From positions 1 to 64,000 of the forward strand of contig NZ_JAFWOM010000024.1 in the NCBI RefSeq assembly GCF_017545445.1: a stretch of 64,000 bases of DNA. Direction: 5' to 3'. Below the pieces are notes generated by a model that ran no database searches, had not been told where the DNA came from, and saw nothing but the letters and a program-made list of their open reading frames with translations. The translations under genes were made by a program, and so were the position numbers. Positions 33,271-42,170 of this stretch are shown in pieces; the stretch's first letter is position 1; each line of letters starts with the position of its first letter. The DNA is from Fibrobacter sp. Lineage in GTDB: Bacteria > Fibrobacterota > Fibrobacteria > Fibrobacterales > Fibrobacteraceae.

Positions 33271-35373
33271 ATGAAAAAAATAGTCGCAATGTCTCTCTTG
33301 GCCGGTAGCTTCGCTTTCGCGCAGCCCGGCCTGATGGGCGGAGCCGATGGTCTTAACCAGAAAACCGCACAAACCCTCGGTCAGGGTGGTTTGACAGCTG
33401 GTTTCGGTGGCCAGGTTTCCTTTGACGCATGGTCTCTTACCCGTGGTGGCTTGTTCGCCAAGGGCAAGCAGCATGGCTCGTTCCATGATGCATCCGGTAG
33501 CTTGACTGCAAATATCAATTTTGCAGCCGGTGTAACGGACTTCATGGATATCGGTCTTGCTTTGCCGCTCTACTACGACCATGCTAATGCTAAGGGTGTC
33601 GCAGAAGGCGATATGTGGAAGGCTAGCCGTGGTGACCTCGAACTCTGGGCAAAGGCTAAGCTTCCTCTCGACGAGATGACCGATGGCTTGTTCAACGCAG
33701 CTATCGCCGCTCAGTTCTACTTCCCGACTGGCGAACAGGGTGCGGGTGTCCGTCCTCGTCACGCTTGGTACGTGAATGCCAAGGGTGAACGTACGAACCC
33801 TTATACTCTCAACGGCATGGCCTTTGGCGGTGAATTGATCCTCACTTTGGACCTCCAGAAGGTGGGCGCTCCGCTCCGCTTCAACGCTAACGTTGGTTTC
33901 GTCGGTACTGTGGGTCGCGGTTCCAACACGTTGGTCTATGGTGGTGGCATCAACGTCCTTCCGACCGATTGGATGGATTTCTTCGTCGAAGCTAACGGCG
34001 AATTCCGCGTAGAAAAGGGTGAATATCCGCGTGATCCGATGTTTGATCCGTTCACTCTTACTCCGGGCTTCCGCTTCCATCTTCCGGCCAACATCGACAT
34101 CGCCCTCGGTCTCGATGTGGGTATTCGTGCTCTCAACAACTTCACTTGGAAGTACGACAAGGAAATGAAGAAGGCTGACAAGTACACCTTGCACTATGTG
34201 GATGAAAAGGGTAGAGTCATTTCCTACGGTTATACGCCGACTCCGCGTTATGCAGGTACCGCTACTCTTAGCTGGCGCTTCGGTAACGTCCGCGGTGCTG
34301 ACGAAGATAACGATGGCGTAAGCAATAAGATCGACCAGTGCGCTGGCACTCCGGCTGGTGCTGTTGTTGATACTGTTGGCTGCCCGGTTGACTCTGACAA
34401 TGATGGTGTCTTCGACGGTCTTGACCAGTGCGCTGAAACTCCGGCTGGTGCTGTTGTTGACGCTGCTGGCTGCCCGTCTGACGCTGACAACGATGGTGTC
34501 TTCGACGGTATCGACCAGTGCGCTGAAACTCCGGCTGGCGTAGTTGTTGACGCTGCTGGCTGCCCGGTTGACTCTGACAAGGATGGCATCGCCGATCACC
34601 TCGACAAGTGCCCGAACACTGCTTCTGGTGCTCCGATCGACGCTAACGGCTGCCCGCTCGATTCCGACAAGGACGGCGTTCCTGACTACCTCGACCAGTG
34701 CGCTAATACTCAGGCTGGTATTCCTGTTGACGGTAAGGGCTGCCCGCGCGATTCCGACAAGGATGGCGTTGCTGACCACCTCGACAAGTGCCCGAATACT
34801 CCGAAGGGTCTCCCGGTTAACGCTGATGGCTGCAGCCCGGATACCGATAAGGACGGCATTGTTGACGCTCTCGACAAGTGCCCGAATACTCCGGCTGGTG
34901 TAACTGTTGACGCTGCTGGTTGCCCGGTTGACTCCGACAAGGATGGCGTTGCCGATCACCTCGACAAGTGCCCGAACACCCTCGTTGGCGTGGCTGTTGA
35001 CAAGAACGGCTGCCCGAACAAGAACCAGGATCTCGACAAGCTCAAGAAGGGTATCCAGTTCAAGAGCGGTTCTGCTAAGCTCACTGCAAGCAGCAACAAG
35101 ACTTTGAACAACATCGCTAAGTTGCTCAAGAAGCTCCCGAACGTGAACCTCGAAATCCAGGGCCATACCGACGACGTTGGTAAGGAAGAAAAGAACAAGA
35201 AGATCTCCGAACAGCGTGCACAGGCTGTCGTCAAGTATCTCGTGAAGAAGGGCATTGCTGCTGAACGTCTCCGCGCTGTCGGTTACGGTTCTGACATGCC
35301 GATCGCAGATAACAAGACGAAGAAGGGCCGCAAGCTCAACCGCCGTGTTGAACTCGTTCCGTTCGAAAAGTAA
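33271..35373 (+). CDS. OmpA-family protein with eight thrombospondin type 3 repeats
   Basis: A 700-residue outer-membrane protein after CAAGGAGAATAG. The signal peptide is MKKIVAMSLLAGSFAFA. Residues 20-335 form a beta-barrel-like domain. Residues about 345-585 are eight Ca-binding TSP3 repeats of 30 residues (DKDGVADHLDKCPNTP ... GCP). Residues 595-700 are the peptidoglycan-binding OmpA domain (IQFKSGSAKLTASSNKTL, IQGHTDDVGKEEKNKKISEQ, NRRVELVPF). It tethers the outer membrane to the wall. It is 19 nt behind the tyrosine kinase and probably in the same operon, and it ends at a strong terminator. Codon use is highly biased, suggesting high expression. Confidence 0.95.
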   Translation: MKKIVAMSLLAGSFAFAQPGLMGGADGLNQKTAQTLGQGGLTAGFGGQVSFDAWSLTRGGLFAKGKQHGSFHDASGSLTANINFAAGVTDFMDIGLALPLYYDHANAKGVAEGDMWKASRGDLELWAKAKLPLDEMTDGLFNAAIAAQFYFPTGEQGAGVRPRHAWYVNAKGERTNPYTLNGMAFGGELILTLDLQKVGAPLRFNANVGFVGTVGRGSNTLVYGGGINVLPTDWMDFFVEANGEFRVEKGEYPRDPMFDPFTLTPGFRFHLPANIDIALGLDVGIRALNNFTWKYDKEMKKADKYTLHYVDEKGRVISYGYTPTPRYAGTATLSWRFGNVRGADEDNDGVSNKIDQCAGTPAGAVVDTVGCPVDSDNDGVFDGLDQCAETPAGAVVDAAGCPSDADNDGVFDGIDQCAETPAGVVVDAAGCPVDSDKDGIADHLDKCPNTASGAPIDANGCPLDSDKDGVPDYLDQCANTQAGIPVDGKGCPRDSDKDGVADHLDKCPNTPKGLPVNADGCSPDTDKDGIVDALDKCPNTPAGVTVDAAGCPVDSDKDGVADHLDKCPNTLVGVAVDKNGCPNKNQDLDKLKKGIQFKSGSAKLTASSNKTLNNIAKLLKKLPNVNLEIQGHTDDVGKEEKNKKISEQRAQAVVKYLVKKGIAAERLRAVGYGSDMPIADNKTKKGRKLNRRVELVPFEK
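34303..35022 (+). repeat. 90-bp in-frame tandem repeat (8 units)
   Basis: Eight units of 90 nt encode the TSP3 repeats. Units 1-3 are closest to each other at the DNA level (GCTGAAACTCCGGCTGGTGC and GTTGTTGACGCTGCTGGC recur), and units 4-8 form a second group. This favours expansion or contraction by recombination. Confidence 0.9.
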
Positions 35374-35395
35374 TCTTCGAATCTGATTGAGAACT

Positions 35396-35426
35396 AAAAA
35401 GGGGCACCCGCAAGGGTGCCCTTTTT
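35396..35426 (+). terminator. Strong terminator of the kinase-OmpA operon
   Basis: GGGCACCC/GGGTGCCC stem with a GCAA loop, A run before and TTTTTG after, 25 nt past the ompA stop. Confidence 0.95.
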
Positions 35427-35754
35427 GTATTTGATGTTTTTGGTTATAGATAGTAGGAACATCCTGAGACCAAACTGAAGGGTCCAGTCGTAGTTTCTAC
35501 ATACAATGGCTAAGGATTTGGTTATAGGCTTTAGAGGTTAGGATCATGAGGGAAAACGTATTTGCAAAGAGAATCGTTTGTTGATGTCATCCTGAGGTTG
35601 GTGACAAAATCAAGCACAGCATGTCGGGCTCAGCTTACACGGAACTTCTTACTGTCATCCCCGACAATTGTTCGGGGGATCTCCTTACACAGTATTTCTC
35701 ACAGATACTGAACCAATTGCATTCACCTAACCACCAACCACTAATCACTAACCA
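35427..35754. repeat. Repeat-filled gap before gtrA
   Basis: It contains GTCATCCTGAGG at 35586 and GTCATCCCCGACAATTGTTC...GGGGGATC at 35654-35684, both of the dispersed palindrome family. An AACCACCAACCACTAATCAC-type array follows at 35728-35765, running into the end of the gtrA gene. Nothing else is seen. Confidence 0.7.
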
Positions 35755-36210
35755 CTAACCTCTAATCTCTCGTTTCTCCGCAAACACCCATTTCTTATAA
35801 AGTGTGTAGCTGACGAGAACATAGACGACGTTTGCAATAAGGTTTGCGAAATACGTTGGCTTCATGAATTTGGAAATGAATTCTGTAAAGCCAGCGCACC
35901 AGGCGGCGTTTTCAAGGATATAAACTGACCCTTCGAGGACGAGCAGGTTTACTCCGTACGAGCAGAGGAAAACGATGATAAATCGCACGACCTCGGTACG
36001 TTTTTGGTTCTCGCTCTTGAAGTTCCAAATGCGGTTGCATATGTAACTGTTGAGGCCGCCGGCGACGAATCCGAGAAAATTGGAGAGTTCCAAATTCCAA
36101 TCGAGGACCTGGTGCAAAATCCACACGACGGCAAGCGTAATCAAGGTGTTCATTACGCCGATGATATTGTATTTGATAAAGTGCTTGTATTTGATAATGC
36201 GTTGTTTCAC
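35755..36210 (-). CDS. GtrA-family membrane protein
   Basis: A 151-residue protein starting at a GTG (36210). It has four hydrophobic helices in the GtrA pattern: FIKYNIIGVMNTLITLAVVW, LSNFLGFVAGGLNSYICNRI, FIIVFLCSYGVNLLVLEG and YFANLIANVVYVLVSYTLYK. The NRIWNF motif and the final KKWVF are family marks. GtrA-like proteins are thought to flip undecaprenyl-linked sugars across the inner membrane for glycosylation of surface polymers. The gene is divergent from the CoA-transferase with only 26 nt between starts and no clear ribosome site on either side. Confidence 0.85.
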   Translation of the reverse strand: MKQRIIKYKHFIKYNIIGVMNTLITLAVVWILHQVLDWNLELSNFLGFVAGGLNSYICNRIWNFKSENQKRTEVVRFIIVFLCSYGVNLLVLEGSVYILENAAWCAGFTEFISKFMKPTYFANLIANVVYVLVSYTLYKKWVFAEKREIRG

Positions 36211-36236
36211 GAGCGTTAAAATACTAATTTTGCGAT

Positions 36237-37730
36237 ATGACCTGGATTACAAGTAAGAAATGCAGTGCCGCGGATGCGGCAGAAATGATTCAGAATGGTG
36301 ATGTTCTTGGGGTTTCTGGATTTACTTTGGCTGGATACCCGAAAGCGGTTCCTTTGGCAATAGCGGCTCGTGCCGAGAAGTTGCATGAATCTGGCGAGGA
36401 ATTCAAGGTGACGCTTTTTGCGGGCGCATCGACGGGCGATAGTTGCGATGGAGCTCTTGCCCGTGCAAAGGCGCTTGCGCTTCGCATGCCGTACCAGTCC
36501 AATCCGAGCTTGCGCAAGGCGATTAATGACGGTAGCATTCATTATATAGACGCTCACTTGGGCAAGATGGGTTATCTTGTGCGTACCGGGGCTGTTCCTG
36601 CACCGACTGTCGCGATTATTGAAGTCTCTGCGATTTTGCCTGATGGCCGTGTTTGCCTTTCGACTTCGGGAGGAAACTCCGTCTGCTATTTGGATATGGC
36701 TCCGAAGATTATTTTGGAACTGAACACACGCTTGGGCGATAGCTGCATTGGCATGCATGATAATGCTCTTCCGGAACTTCCGCCGCATGCGAAGCCGCTC
36801 CCGATTTACAGTGCTGGCGACCGCGTTGGCGATGAATTTGTCCGCGTGGATCCGAACAAGGTTATTGCGATTGTCGAAAACGAAGCTTACGATGAAGTGA
36901 CTCCGTTCGTGGAACCAGACGACGTTTCGAAGAACATCGGTGAACGCATTTTGGATTTTATCCGTTTTGAGGAATCGCATGGCAGACTCCCCAAGGGGCT
37001 TGCGTACCAGAGCGGCGTGGGCAAGGTGGCAAATGCTGTGCTTTGTGCAATGGCGAATGATGACCGCCTTGGCCAAATCGATCTTTATACCGAAGTTATT
37101 CAAGAGGCCGTGCTTCCGCTTTTGAAAAATGGAAAGCTTGGTGTCGCGTCAGGAACGGCTTTGACGCTTTCTCAGGCTGCACAGAAAGAGTTTATTGAAA
37201 ATAGTGCTGAATGGAAAAAACATTTTATTCTCCGCCAGCAAGAAGTGAGCAACAGTCCTGACGTGATTCGTCGCTTGGGCGTGATTTCGATGAACACTGC
37301 TTTGGAAGTCGATATTTTCGGCAACGTGAATAGTTCGCTTGTCTGTGGCTCGGCGATGATGAACGGCATTGGCGGTTCTGCGGATTTCGCACGCCACTGC
37401 GCTCTCGGCTTTTTCCTCACGCCGTCGGTTGCAAAGGGCGGCGCGATTTCGAGCATTGTGCCTTATGTGAGCCATGTCGATCATACAGATCACGATACGC
37501 AGATTTTCGTGACGGAACAGGGCTTGGCTGATTTGCGCGGCTTGCCTGTCGAAGAGCGTGCCCGCCTGATTATCAAGAACTGTGCCCATCCGGATTACCG
37601 TGCCGAACTCACGGACGTTTTGGAATACGGCATCAAGCATGCGAAGGGAATTCACTTGCCGTTAGCGCTTTCCCGTGCGTTTGAGATGCATACCCGTTTT
37701 ATGGAAACGGGTAAGATGCTGCGTTTCTGA
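36237..37730 (+). CDS. Succinyl-CoA:acetate/propionate CoA-transferase (Cat1/Ach1 family)
   Basis: A 497-residue class I CoA-transferase. The N-terminal domain has GVSGFTLAGYPKAVPLAIA and FAGASTGDSCDGALA; the C-terminal half has YQSGVGKVANAVL and the catalytic Glu near residue 357 in SMNTALEVDIFGNVNSS. GGSADFARHC and the closing SLP-type region RGLPVEERARLII follow. It swaps CoA between succinyl-CoA or acetyl-CoA and acetate, succinate or propionate in the cytosol, recovering CoA energy during succinate-forming fermentation. The substrate pair cannot be fixed from sequence alone. It is monocistronic. Confidence 0.9.
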   Translation: MTWITSKKCSAADAAEMIQNGDVLGVSGFTLAGYPKAVPLAIAARAEKLHESGEEFKVTLFAGASTGDSCDGALARAKALALRMPYQSNPSLRKAINDGSIHYIDAHLGKMGYLVRTGAVPAPTVAIIEVSAILPDGRVCLSTSGGNSVCYLDMAPKIILELNTRLGDSCIGMHDNALPELPPHAKPLPIYSAGDRVGDEFVRVDPNKVIAIVENEAYDEVTPFVEPDDVSKNIGERILDFIRFEESHGRLPKGLAYQSGVGKVANAVLCAMANDDRLGQIDLYTEVIQEAVLPLLKNGKLGVASGTALTLSQAAQKEFIENSAEWKKHFILRQQEVSNSPDVIRRLGVISMNTALEVDIFGNVNSSLVCGSAMMNGIGGSADFARHCALGFFLTPSVAKGGAISSIVPYVSHVDHTDHDTQIFVTEQGLADLRGLPVEERARLIIKNCAHPDYRAELTDVLEYGIKHAKGIHLPLALSRAFEMHTRFMETGKMLRF

Positions 37731-38109
37731 ACGTCCTTCGTTTTGCGATCTTCGTGATTTTTGACAGTTGTGGTTTCAAAGGCGGGTTTGCTATTTTCAT
37801 ACAACATTGCTGTTGTATGAGTTGCGATGCAGTTGAATATGCAGGTGCTCGTTTGCCTATATCCTTGATGCGAAAATCAAAGGCGGCAGCCACGATGAAT
37901 TAGCAATTTCAAGATGGATTCCATGTCAACGCTCCTGATAAATAAAGTTGATTGAATTTGAATTTTACTTCGAGAAGTTGCCCCTGTTAGTATATCGTTA
38001 TTGCTAGGATGGATGTAAAGGGGAATACAAAAAAAGTCCCGCCCATTGGCGGAACTCTAGTTTCATAGGCTCTTCACTCTTTAAAGCGCTGTCGGTGCCT
38101 TCATACCTC
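37731..38109. other. Convergent intergenic region with a perfect hairpin
   Basis: A 379-nt gap between the converging CoA-transferase and PorV-like genes. CATACAACA and TGTTGTATG form a perfect 9-bp stem with loop TTGC at 37798-37819, without a T run. A 28-codon frame (MSCDAVEYAG..., 37817) follows but has no ribosome site and is not called. The PorV-like gene's terminator is at 38028-38056. Confidence 0.5.
38028..38056 (-). terminator. Terminator of the PorV-like operon
   Basis: GTTCCGCC and GGGCGGGAC pair around AAT, followed by TTTTTTTG on the minus strand. Confidence 0.8.
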
Positions 38110-40278
38110 TTAGAACCTAAATAGCATGCCGAAGCGCATTTGCCCATCACGCACGCCATCTGCACGGCCTACGTTCTTGATGGTAGCCCAGTCGAACTGC
38201 AATACGTCGGAGAGCATCACGCCGACACCGAAATCGACTTCGTTGCGTTTGCCGACACGGTCGTAGAGGTAGCCCAGGCGGAGTGCAATCGTATTAGAAT
38301 AAATGAATTCCGTACCGAAATTGAACACGCCTTGGAGGAAGGAGTTCGTGTCGTCGTCGGGGTCAAAGAGGTCTTTCCAGCAAGCGATGTAGAACGGTTC
38401 CGGATCGCCCTTGTCATCGTCCATCACGACTTCGCGGTTGTAGTCGAATGCGACCGTCCACTTGTAATCGGCCATGCTGAGGATTTCGTAAGAGAGGCCG
38501 AGACGCCATGTCAAAGGAATCGGGTCTTCGATGGTCTTATCGACGTAATAGACGCTCGGGCCGATGTTTGCGAGCACCAATGCGAAGTTGAGCTTCGGGA
38601 CGATGAGGTTCTTCTTCAAGATGCCAATATCGAATGCGTAACCGAAGGTGGTGGCTTCTTCTTCGCCAGCGGCTGCGCCGGAACTCAAGTCGGAGTAGAA
38701 GAACTTGATGGAGAGGCCGAGGCCCCAGTCGTTCGGGAAGCGTGTGCCGTAGCTGATGCCACCGACGATTTCGGAGCTGTTGTAGGCGACGAGATCGTCA
38801 GCGTCCAAGTCGCCGGAAACGACGGTCGAACCGAACGAGACGAAGTTCACATGCACGCCGAGCGTTCCCCAGTCGTTCAGCGGGATGGTCATGCCGCCGT
38901 AGAGGTGGTAGAGGTCAGGGATGTTCAATACCGGCAAAAGTTTTTCGTAGAATGCTGTGAGCTGGTAGTCGGCATCCTTGTACTGCTCCATGCCGTTCGC
39001 CGTGCTGAACCACACGTCGTTTCCTTCGGGGAGTACTGCCCAGACTTTATTCGTCGAAAGCCCGTTGCCCTGGTGGTAGTGCGTCCATTCGTCGTCGCGT
39101 TTGGTGATTTCGGTATCTTCACCTTTGGAGCCGCGTTCGAGTTCTGCCTTGCGTCCGCTGGCGGTCGCGTAGTCCGGCATGTGGCGCCATACACCGAGAT
39201 CGGTTGCAATCCAGAGTGCGCCCTTGCGGTCAACTGAAACGTCGTTCACGGTGTTGTTGGCGAACTGCACTTGTTCCCACTTGCGCAGCGTAAAGTGCGA
39301 GAGGCCGCCCTTGTGGGTCGCCCAGACGTGGCCCGAACTATCGACGGCGAGTGCAGTCGGGGAGAGGTCCATGATGCCGTCTTCTAGGTTGAACAAGCTC
39401 CAGCGGTCCTTGTCGTTTGCGCTCTTCTTCGGGGTGAGGCGAGCGACACCTGCGCCATCGACGGCCACGTAAAGTTCCTTGCGGTTCTCGGACCAGACGA
39501 GTGCGTTGATTTTTTGACTGGGGAGGACCTTGCCCTTCTGTTCGAATGCGCCATTGCGATAGACGAAAAGTCCGTTATCCGTACCGATCCAGAGCGATGC
39601 GCCTTGTTTTGCAAGTGCTGTCACATGGCGTTCGCCGAGTTCCTTGTCGAAGGTTTTCCAGCCCTTGCCGTCAAAGCGGAAGAGTCCTTTCGGTGTTCCG
39701 ACCCAGAGCTTTTCGGTGAGGTTTTCGTAGAGGATGGCCGTGATGGTATCCTTGACGACCAAGTTCCAGGGCATCTTGACTTCGACCACGTGTGATTCGT
39801 CGTCGGCGTTTTTGACGTCGTTGAATTTTTTCACGACTCGCGTGTATTCGTCGAGTCCACGTTCCGTACCGATATAGGTGCGTACGGCATCTTTAATCTT
39901 TGCGTTGCCCTGCAAGGTGACCGAGTAGTAATCGACCCACTGTTCGCCGTCGAACTTGAGAATGCCATTTGTTGTGCCTGCCCAAAGTTCACTCTTGTCG
40001 AAGAACCCGTTTTTGGAGCGGGACGCCATGTGTGTAAAGAACGGAGTTTGTTTTGCGTCGGCTTTGTAGGAACTGCGCCATTCGTCGGCGAGTGGCCCGA
40101 ATGCAAGCCCTGCCGGGTTGTAATACATCGCGGTTGCGTCATCGGCAAGTGCTGCTCCGACTTCGCCCATGCCGAGCTGGCGGGCGCCGACTGGCATTTG
40201 CAGGGTGATAATTGCCGAACCTGCGGCGAGCGCCATGGCAGGTGCCAAAAGAATTGCAGATAATAGTGACTTACGCAA
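38110..40278 (-). CDS. PorV/UPF0164-like outer-membrane barrel with inserted beta-propeller
   Basis: A 722-residue protein from a TTG start preceded by TTGGAGGCAAC, with signal peptide MRKSLLSAILLAPAMALA. Residues 25-60 carry the PorV/PorQ start GARQLGMGEVGAALADDATA and MYYNPAGLA. About 340 residues of repeated propeller blades follow (LWAGTTNGILKFDGEQW, LWVGTPKGLFRFDGKGWKTF, LWIGTDNGLFVYRNG, LWIATDLGVWRHM), of the two-component-regulator propeller type. From about 450 the barrel resumes (IPLNDWGTLGVHVNFVSFGS, WGLGLSIKFFYSDLS) and ends DGQMRFGMLFRF. PorV is a type IX secretion shuttle in Bacteroidetes, and a similar role here is inference. Its start overlaps the upstream gene's stop. Confidence 0.8.
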   Translation of the reverse strand: MRKSLLSAILLAPAMALAAGSAIITLQMPVGARQLGMGEVGAALADDATAMYYNPAGLAFGPLADEWRSSYKADAKQTPFFTHMASRSKNGFFDKSELWAGTTNGILKFDGEQWVDYYSVTLQGNAKIKDAVRTYIGTERGLDEYTRVVKKFNDVKNADDESHVVEVKMPWNLVVKDTITAILYENLTEKLWVGTPKGLFRFDGKGWKTFDKELGERHVTALAKQGASLWIGTDNGLFVYRNGAFEQKGKVLPSQKINALVWSENRKELYVAVDGAGVARLTPKKSANDKDRWSLFNLEDGIMDLSPTALAVDSSGHVWATHKGGLSHFTLRKWEQVQFANNTVNDVSVDRKGALWIATDLGVWRHMPDYATASGRKAELERGSKGEDTEITKRDDEWTHYHQGNGLSTNKVWAVLPEGNDVWFSTANGMEQYKDADYQLTAFYEKLLPVLNIPDLYHLYGGMTIPLNDWGTLGVHVNFVSFGSTVVSGDLDADDLVAYNSSEIVGGISYGTRFPNDWGLGLSIKFFYSDLSSGAAAGEEEATTFGYAFDIGILKKNLIVPKLNFALVLANIGPSVYYVDKTIEDPIPLTWRLGLSYEILSMADYKWTVAFDYNREVVMDDDKGDPEPFYIACWKDLFDPDDDTNSFLQGVFNFGTEFIYSNTIALRLGYLYDRVGKRNEVDFGVGVMLSDVLQFDWATIKNVGRADGVRDGQMRFGMLFRF

Positions 40279-40834
40279 GTTGCCTCCAATCCGGGACGTT
40301 ATAGGTGTTTCCGTGTGTCGGGATCACAGCCTTCCATCCGGATTTACTCGGGTTTTCCCAGGGCTGTTTCGGTAAAAGCTTACAGTCGCAGCCCAAAACA
40401 TAGGGGGGTAAAATTTCCGCGTGATTACGAATCTGTTCGCGGGTGATGAAATTTTCTTCGCTGACGAATTTGCAGTAATTCTTGCCTTTGGGACCAAGTA
40501 CAATCCTATAAGTGGCGATGCCTTGCTTGTCCCCTTCGTCAATCGTTCTTATGGTCTCTTCGAGAGTGTCGTTCCACTGGTCGAGATAAAATTGCTTTTG
40601 TTCTGGAGTCAAGTCCTGTGTTTCTAGCCAAGCCTTGATGGATGCTTCGGAGGGCTTCACAGCGGTGAGCGTCTCGCGTGCGGGGCGACCGATGGCGGCA
40701 TACTGGCCCGATACGTCGATGACGGGTTTGGATTCCTCTTTCTCGTCGGAATTGTGCATGCCCACGTAGATGCCGATACCAGCAAGAACAATGGACAACA
40801 AAACAATTGCGATGACGATGATGATTGATAGCAT
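40271..40834 (-). CDS. Membrane-anchored protein of unknown function
   Basis: A 187-residue protein with one N-terminal helix (MLSIIIVIAIVLLSIVLAGI) and the rest outside the membrane. The soluble part has PEASIKAWLETQDLTPEQK, a helical segment, then GIATYRIVLGPKGKNYCKFV and a region with three Cys (NYCKFV, LGCDCKLL). The family is not recognised. Its stop codon overlaps the TTG start of the PorV-like gene by 8 nt, so the two are translationally coupled and probably act together at the envelope. No ribosome site stronger than AAAT is seen before its ATG. Confidence 0.65.
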   Translation of the reverse strand: MLSIIIVIAIVLLSIVLAGIGIYVGMHNSDEKEESKPVIDVSGQYAAIGRPARETLTAVKPSEASIKAWLETQDLTPEQKQFYLDQWNDTLEETIRTIDEGDKQGIATYRIVLGPKGKNYCKFVSEENFITREQIRNHAEILPPYVLGCDCKLLPKQPWENPSKSGWKAVIPTHGNTYNVPDWRQLA

Positions 40835-40906
40835 ATTTAAATCCGTTTACGGTAAATCATTACTCTAAAAAACTAGCATTTTCTATTTTATAAGATAGGA
40901 GATATT

Positions 40907-42097
40907 ATGTCAAAATTAAAGTTTTTTCTAGTGTTGCTTACTTGTAGTGTTGTTTGGGCGGTGCCTTTCAAGGTTGAAGTCCTCAAGAACGGTGATGGAG
41001 ACCCTATTCGGGCAGGTCAATTGATTCAAGTTCATTATAAAGGATACCTTGCTGCGGATAGCGCTCTCGTGAATCAGGCAGCAACGGATACGACGGTTGA
41101 AGTTCCTTATTTTGCAAATTCCTATTACAGTGGCGTACCTCTTGAATTCACAATTGGCATAGGACAAGTTATTGAAGGTTGGGATAAAGGTCTTGTGGGG
41201 ATGCAGGTGGGTGAAATTCGCAAGCTTTCCGTTCCGTCGGTTATGGCTTATGGCGACAATTCTCTCGAAGGCATTCCGGCGAACAGCGACTTGATGTTCG
41301 TTGTAGAACTTGTTCATGCCGAGAAACCGCTCGATGCAGACAAATTCCCTGCAGATGTCGAAAAAATGAAATGGCGTGATTTGGGTCGTGGTCTCAAGAT
41401 CTATGACGAAAAGGTGGGTACAGGCAAATTAAATGCTGCCGGCAATACTATTAAGGTTCATTATACGGGCTGGCTCTTGTCGGGCCGCAAGTTCGGAAGT
41501 TCCAAGGATTTAGGCAAGCCGCTTGAAGCTGTGATGGGTGCAGGCAAGATGATTAAGGGCTGGGAAGCGGGTCTTGAAGGCATGCGTGAAGGCGGTGTGC
41601 GTTGGTTGCGTATTCCTCCAGCGCAAGGCTATGGCGCTATGGCGTTTACGATGATTCCGCCGAACTCGACGCTCTTGTTCCGCGTTGAGCTGGTTTCGTC
41701 TGATGTAGATCCGGATCTTGCCGCGAAAATGGATTTCTTCCCGGATACGACGCTCCTCAAGTACGAAAATGGTTCTGAAGGTTTGCGTTATGCGATTGTA
41801 AAACAGGGCGAAGGCGAACCGGCCCGTTCTGGACATCGCGCGATTGTGCATTACACGGGCTGGATGGTGAACGGCTATAAGTTCGACAGTTCCCGTGACC
41901 GTGGCCAGCCGTTTGCGTTTGAACTCGGTGCAGGGAACGTAATCCGTGGCTGGGAACTCGGTGTGCAGGGCATGCTCCCCGGCGAAAAGAGAATTCTCGT
42001 GGTGCCGCCTGGCCTTGGCTACGGTAGTCGCGGTGCAGGCCCGATTCCGGGCGGTGCGACGCTCATCTTCGCGGTGGAATACCTCGGGGAAGAATAG
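40907..42097 (+). CDS. Periplasmic FKBP-type peptidyl-prolyl isomerase with three FKBP domains
   Basis: A 396-residue protein after ATAGGAGATATT, with signal peptide MSKLKFFLVLLTCSVVWA. Three FKBP folds follow in tandem: residues 20-140 (IRAGQLIQVHYKGYL, GWDKGLVGMQVGEIRKLSVP), 150-265 (IKVHYTGWLLSGRKFGSS, GWEAGLEGMREGGVRWLRIP) and 285-396 (AIVHYTGWMVNGYKFDSS, GWELGVQGMLPGEKRILVVP). The third is the most typical, with the full GYGSRGAGPIPGGATLIFAV end. The first is diverged at the active site (long insertion DSALVNQAATDTT). It speeds proline isomerisation of exported proteins. Triple FKBPs are unusual. It is divergent from the PorV operon. Confidence 0.93.
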   Translation: MSKLKFFLVLLTCSVVWAVPFKVEVLKNGDGDPIRAGQLIQVHYKGYLAADSALVNQAATDTTVEVPYFANSYYSGVPLEFTIGIGQVIEGWDKGLVGMQVGEIRKLSVPSVMAYGDNSLEGIPANSDLMFVVELVHAEKPLDADKFPADVEKMKWRDLGRGLKIYDEKVGTGKLNAAGNTIKVHYTGWLLSGRKFGSSKDLGKPLEAVMGAGKMIKGWEAGLEGMREGGVRWLRIPPAQGYGAMAFTMIPPNSTLLFRVELVSSDVDPDLAAKMDFFPDTTLLKYENGSEGLRYAIVKQGEGEPARSGHRAIVHYTGWMVNGYKFDSSRDRGQPFAFELGAGNVIRGWELGVQGMLPGEKRILVVPPGLGYGSRGAGPIPGGATLIFAVEYLGEE

Positions 42098-42170
42098 CGG
42101 CGGAGCCGCAGTAGGAAGTAGGCTGTTGGAAGACGTCATCCTGAACGGCATTAGCCGTGAAGACAACTCA

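Noticed and set aside
34303..35022. 90-bp repeats in ompA as a CRISPR array
   Set aside because: They are in frame, encode Ca-binding TSP3 repeats and have no variable spacers.
33178..35166. Minus-strand frame of 662 codons opposite the OmpA gene
   Set aside because: Caused by the strong codon bias and repeats of the OmpA gene. It reads as a low-complexity repeat with no family match, while the plus strand encodes complete domains.
37817..37903. 28-codon frame after the CoA-transferase
   Set aside because: Too short, no ribosome site and no neighbour with the same pattern.
38140..39237. Plus-strand frame of 365 codons inside the PorV-like gene
   Set aside because: Antisense shadow with no signal, no ribosome site and no recognisable domain.
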